Program-made: the position numbers and the translations under genes
Shown: positions 5,960 through 9,392 of the stretch, one piece after another
Numbering within the stretch: the stretch's first letter is position 1
How the letters are laid out: each line of letters begins with the position of its first letter
Origin: Nitrospirota bacterium
GTDB lineage: Bacteria; Nitrospirota; Thermodesulfovibrionia; Thermodesulfovibrionales; Magnetobacteriaceae
Assembly (NCBI GenBank): GCA_015233485.1
Contig: JADFXO010000141.1
Coordinates: 1-9,392, forward strand
Reading direction: 5' to 3'
Length of the DNA stretch: 9,392 nt
The notes under the pieces: model-generated
The model's input: only the letters and a program-made list of their open reading frames with translations
Database searches by the model: none
Told to the model about the DNA's origin: nothing

Positions 5960-6065
5960 AAGGACTAAAGACGAAGGGGGATAATCCCCCTTCACCCCGT
6001 AATCACGTACACGTTTAACTATTGATTTTGGGCTGCCGCACGTTGGCGGCTTGGGTACTCCGGCT
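5960..6065 (-). repeat. Bipartite hairpin repeat, copy 2 (downstream of smc)
   Basis: Read on the - strand, this is the same element as at 850-956. Block A is 6065-6033 (33 nt, two mismatches), the spacer is 34 nt (6032-5999) and block B is 5998-5960 (39 nt, one mismatch). The GCCGC/GCGGC hairpin and the 9-bp GAAGGGGGA/TCCCCCTTC hairpin are both kept exactly, and loop sequences are also nearly fixed. Block A starts within the smc stop codon (TAG at 6066-6064), so the coding sequence ends at the element's border. As in copy 1, the element is oriented with block A next to the end of the upstream gene. That shared orientation, rather than mere proximity, argues for a role in the transcript's 3' end or an orientation-dependent insertion. 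Confidence 0.85.
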
Positions 6066-9000
6066 ACGGGCTATTAACATCCTCTGCTATCAGCTCCATG
6101 GATATGACTTTTGATACGCCGGGTACTTCGTTTGTGATGCCGTAGATGTAGTTCGCCGCTTCCATCGTCACGCGGTTGTGGGTAATGACTATGAATTGGG
6201 TCTTGCCGGCGAGGTCTTTCAACATTGAGGCAAACCGTACGGTATTGGAGTCGTCGAGGGCGGCGTCTGCCTCGTCAAGGATACACATTGGGGTTGGTTT
6301 TATCAAAAAGCCCGCAAAGACCAGAGATATTGCCGAGAGGGTCTTTTCGCCTCCTGAGAGCAGGTTTATGTTTTGAAGTTTCTTTTGCGGCGGCTGAACT
6401 ACTATGTCTATGCCGCACTCCAGTATGTTTGTCGATTCGGTTAATATAAGCTCCGCGCGTCCGCCTCCAAAAAACTTCTTGAACGTCTCGTCGAATTTTA
6501 AATTCAACAGGTTAAAACCGTCAGTTAGTTTTTGCCTCGTCGTTAAGTTTATCTTAGCGATGGCCTCGTCGAGTTCCGCTATTGATGTTAACAGGTCTTT
6601 TTGCTGTGCAAGGAGGAAATCGTACCGTGTGGTTAATACCTCGTATTCCTCAATACTTGCAAGGTTTACCGGGCCTATCTCTGATATCTTGCGCCTGAGT
6701 ACGGCCGTTTTTTCCTCTTGCCCATCCAAAAGAGGGGGGGCTTGCAGGTCGTCTATGTCCTTGCCATAGTTTGTCGCTATATGGCCCTTTATGTTTTCTA
6801 TTCTCATGCGGGCTTCGGTCAGCCGAAGCTCCAGCCCGGTTACATGCTGCCGTGTCTGTTCGTATTTATGGCGCATAGCGCTAAGGGTGCCTTCAAGGTC
6901 GTGAGATGTCCTTGTGTCGCTTTCGATGTATGTCTTTTGCTCAAGAATCATAGCCTTCAGAGCGGCCGCCTTTTCTATGAGCAGGGCGAGGTTTTTCTCT
7001 TCTGTTTGGATTTCGCTGATAAGGGTTTCCTGTTTTACGGTGAGGCTGCCTGTCTCGTTATGGGCATCGGATATTCTTCGCTGCAGGGTGTCGAGCTTCT
7101 TTACGTGTGAGTCCTTTTCGGCACGTACTGCCCGGAGTCTTTCTCTCATGCCGGTTATGGAAGACTTTTTCTCGGTAAAGGAGGTACGAAGGGTCTCAAG
7201 GTGGACTTTTTTGTCTGTAACCGTATCCCTCAGCTCTTCTATATAGGCGTTTATCTCGTCCTTGCGGCCATGGACGAGTTTTTCCTCCTCTGTTCGTTCT
7301 TTTAGTTTATCGTTCAGGGCGTTGATTTCCTTGTCTATCTGCTCGGATTCAACTTTCATGTAGTGCAGTTTTTGCGTGAGACGGTCTTTGTCTTCGGTGT
7401 GTTTTTTCAGATTGAGTTTTAATATGGAGAGTTCCTTGTCCATGGCAGATAGGCTATTGTCGATTGTCTGCTGGTCTTTTTTAAGTGCGTCGCGCCGTGC
7501 GATAGAGGCGCTGAGGCGTTGTTGCAGGGCTGTCAGCGACCCTGTATCCACAGCAGTCTTGTCCTTGAGTTCTCTGATATTACGCAGATGTCTTAGGATA
7601 GTCCCACTCTTGCCTGTGGTAACGACGCCGGATGCCTCAACTATGTCGCCGTCTAACGTGGCGAAGTGAAAGCGGCTGCCCTTTGATAACTGCTCAAGGG
7701 CGTGCTGAATGTCCCCGACAATTAAATAGTTCCCCAGAATTGCCCTTATCATCTGCGTATATTCGGGCGGTGTCTTAACCACATCAAAGGCGTTGACACC
7801 GTCTGCAGCGTATGTGCTTATCTCATAGCCCCCATCCTGTGCGTTTACCACAAGTGAGGTACGCTCTGAGGCGCGTTCTTTTAGGAATCTTACGCCCTGT
7901 TTCAACGCCTCGAAATCCCTGACGATAAAGCCTTTTATCTTTCCTCCGAGGGCGGCCTCTACGGCCGTCTCGTATTTACGGGGGACATCTATTATGCTTG
8001 ACAGTAGTGCGATGATTTCTATGTGTTTCGTAAATTCCTTTACGTTTAATTCGCCTGCCGTTACCTCCTCAAGGGATTTAAGCCTCGATGTGTCGGCAGC
8101 CAGCGATTCCCTCAGGGAGGCTATATCGGCGCGCGTAGAGTCAAGTTCTTTCTGCAGAAGCTCTGATTCGCTTGTGAGGGCGTCTTTTTTTTTCTTGTTT
8201 GAGTCGATGGCCTCCTGTCTTTGTAGGATAGTACGCTCTGATTTCTTGATTTCGCTTTCGTGAGTGTCATGTTCGGCTGCCGCGTGTTTAAAAAACGACG
8301 CCGCGGAGTCCTTCTTTTGCTTTAGCGAACCTATGCCTGACTGAATCCTCGACGCCTCGTTTCGGATTGTGCTTATCTCGTCTGAGATATTAAACAGGAC
8401 GCGGTTTTTTTCCCTGAGTTCTTCCTCCACACCATCAAGGGATTCCTCTGTCTGGACGAGCTTCTTCTTATCGGTCTCGATTGCCTTTTCAAGCGTGTCG
8501 CAGCTGACTCCTAAATCGGTGTCGGCCTGAGACAACTCCTTAATCCTGGCCAGTGCCTCGTCTTTTTCGGCGCAATGGCCGCTTATTTGGGCATTCAGCC
8601 TCTCCGTGTGGCCAGTGATATTGTCGATAGCAGAGCGTTTTACGGCCATGTCTTTCTCCAGCATCGAGATGTCCCTGTCGAGGCTTCTTCTGGATTCGCT
8701 TAGTGTGTCGAGGGCCTTTTGTTTTTCTTCAATTACTCTGCTTGTGGCCTCGCGCGCGGCCTCTTTTTCAGGAATCCCCGCGCCGGTTTCCTGAAGTTCA
8801 CTGGTGAGCGTGTCGATTTCAGAGGTAAGCTGTGTATATGTGTCCATGAGCAAGGCGTAGTCTCGTTTTGCGATTGACAGCTCTATGAGACTGAGTTCGG
8901 TAGTGAGCGCCTTAAACTTTTCGGCCTTTTTTACCTGTCTGTCAAGTGAGGAGATGGAGCGCTTCACCTCGCTGACAATATCGTTTATCCTGTCAAGGTT

Positions 9001-9392
9001 GGCCTTTGAGCGTTCAATTTTGGCAAGCGCCTCAGATTTTCTCACCTTGTACTTCATGACGCCGGCAACTTCCTCTATGAGAAAACGCCTCTCCATAGGT
9101 TTTGTGTTAAGGATTTCGCTTATTCTGCCCTGCTCTAAGATGGAATAGCTCCTGACCTCAAGCCCCGTGTCAAGAAAAATCTCCCTTACGTCCTTCAGGC
9201 GGCAGCGTGTCTTGTTAATATAATACTCACTCTCCCCGGAGCGATAAAGCCTCCTCGTTACCTCAACAATATTGCCTGTGCCGGAGCTGCCGTTACCGTC
9301 TGCCGAATCGGAAAAAGACAGCGTTGCCTCGGCCATGCCCTTTACCTTTACGAACTGAAAAAACTCATACCGCTTGCCGGCAATAGTGATTT
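6064..9392 (-). CDS. smc: Chromosome segregation protein Smc, N-terminus outside window
   Basis: Smc is the ATPase core of bacterial condensin, working with ScpA and ScpB to extrude DNA loops and individualise chromosomes. The frame is open to the window edge: 18 codons precede the ATG at 9336, which is internal ('MAEATLSF' matches the family's 'MAEV.L.F'). The Walker A segment lies outside. Visible parts, numbered from that Met: the rest of the N-terminal head with 'SYSILEQGRISEIL' and 'RRFLIEEVAGVMKYKVRK' (about 60-100), a coiled-coil arm (about 110-425), the hinge (about 430-580), the returning coiled coil (about 590-930), and the C-terminal head. That head has the ABC signature 'LLSGGEKTLS' (992-1001), Walker B 'CILDEADAALDD' (1018-1029) and the switch 'VITHNRVTMEAANYIYGIT'. 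Total length would be about 1,150-1,200 residues, as usual. 'DEADAALDD' differs from the common 'DEVDAPLDD', and the hinge has 'TTGKSG' where a GG pair is usual. No scpA or scpB is nearby. Confidence 0.96.
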   Translation of the reverse strand, partial: ITIAGKRYEFFQFVKVKGMAEATLSFSDSADGNGSSGTGNIVEVTRRLYRSGESEYYINKTRCRLKDVREIFLDTGLEVRSYSILEQGRISEILNTKPMERRFLIEEVAGVMKYKVRKSEALAKIERSKANLDRINDIVSEVKRSISSLDRQVKKAEKFKALTTELSLIELSIAKRDYALLMDTYTQLTSEIDTLTSELQETGAGIPEKEAAREATSRVIEEKQKALDTLSESRRSLDRDISMLEKDMAVKRSAIDNITGHTERLNAQISGHCAEKDEALARIKELSQADTDLGVSCDTLEKAIETDKKKLVQTEESLDGVEEELREKNRVLFNISDEISTIRNEASRIQSGIGSLKQKKDSAASFFKHAAAEHDTHESEIKKSERTILQRQEAIDSNKKKKDALTSESELLQKELDSTRADIASLRESLAADTSRLKSLEEVTAGELNVKEFTKHIEIIALLSSIIDVPRKYETAVEAALGGKIKGFIVRDFEALKQGVRFLKERASERTSLVVNAQDGGYEISTYAADGVNAFDVVKTPPEYTQMIRAILGNYLIVGDIQHALEQLSKGSRFHFATLDGDIVEASGVVTTGKSGTILRHLRNIRELKDKTAVDTGSLTALQQRLSASIARRDALKKDQQTIDNSLSAMDKELSILKLNLKKHTEDKDRLTQKLHYMKVESEQIDKEINALNDKLKERTEEEKLVHGRKDEINAYIEELRDTVTDKKVHLETLRTSFTEKKSSITGMRERLRAVRAEKDSHVKKLDTLQRRISDAHNETGSLTVKQETLISEIQTEEKNLALLIEKAAALKAMILEQKTYIESDTRTSHDLEGTLSAMRHKYEQTRQHVTGLELRLTEARMRIENIKGHIATNYGKDIDDLQAPPLLDGQEEKTAVLRRKISEIGPVNLASIEEYEVLTTRYDFLLAQQKDLLTSIAELDEAIAKINLTTRQKLTDGFNLLNLKFDETFKKFFGGGRAELILTESTNILECGIDIVVQPPQKKLQNINLLSGGEKTLSAISLVFAGFLIKPTPMCILDEADAALDDSNTVRFASMLKDLAGKTQFIVITHNRVTMEAANYIYGITNEVPGVSKVISMELIAEDVNSP

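Noticed and set aside
6176..9148. Many + strand open frames opposite smc, up to 130 codons
   Set aside because: They are shadows of the Smc coding sequence; compositions are serine- and arginine-rich as expected from antisense of coiled-coil codons.

Overview
This is a bacterial chromosomal segment of roughly even base composition, made almost entirely of housekeeping genes. It carries a bacterial-type Smc (not MukB), RNase HI, RNase R, CoaD and RsmD. No single gene fixes the lineage. A Gram-negative, Nitrospirota- or Thermodesulfobacteriota-like source is only a guess. There are no transposases, phage genes, CRISPR arrays or RNA genes.

Layout. The left part reads on the + strand: the C-terminal end of a von Willebrand factor A (VWA) domain protein, RNase HI (rnhA, start codon overlapping the preceding stop), a 169-bp intergenic stretch with an unusual repeat, RNase R (rnr), a structured 226-bp gap, a TM2-domain membrane protein, a very strong hairpin, and an uncharacterised one-helix membrane protein. 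The right part reads on the - strand, converging on the first set at about 3.9 kb: smc (N-terminus outside the window), a second copy of the repeat, rsmD, coaD, and a drug/metabolite-transporter-family (EamA) permease whose start lies inside the end of coaD.

Function. The + strand group centres on RNA turnover: RNase HI removes RNA from RNA-DNA hybrids and RNase R degrades structured RNA. The - strand group combines chromosome organisation (Smc), 16S rRNA methylation (RsmD), coenzyme A synthesis (CoaD) and a small-molecule exporter or importer of unknown substrate. rsmD, coaD and the permease gene are tightly packed and probably cotranscribed.

Most notable signal. Two inverted copies of a ~107-bp bipartite element, at 850-956 on + and 5960-6065 on -, each lie directly downstream of a gene (rnhA and smc) in the same orientation relative to that gene. 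A 33-nt block and a 39-nt block are almost identical between copies, while the 34-35 nt spacer has diverged. Each block can form a hairpin. The second hairpin extends to about 14 bp through G-U wobbles only when transcribed in the direction of the upstream gene, which suggests it acts as RNA. I do not recognise the family.
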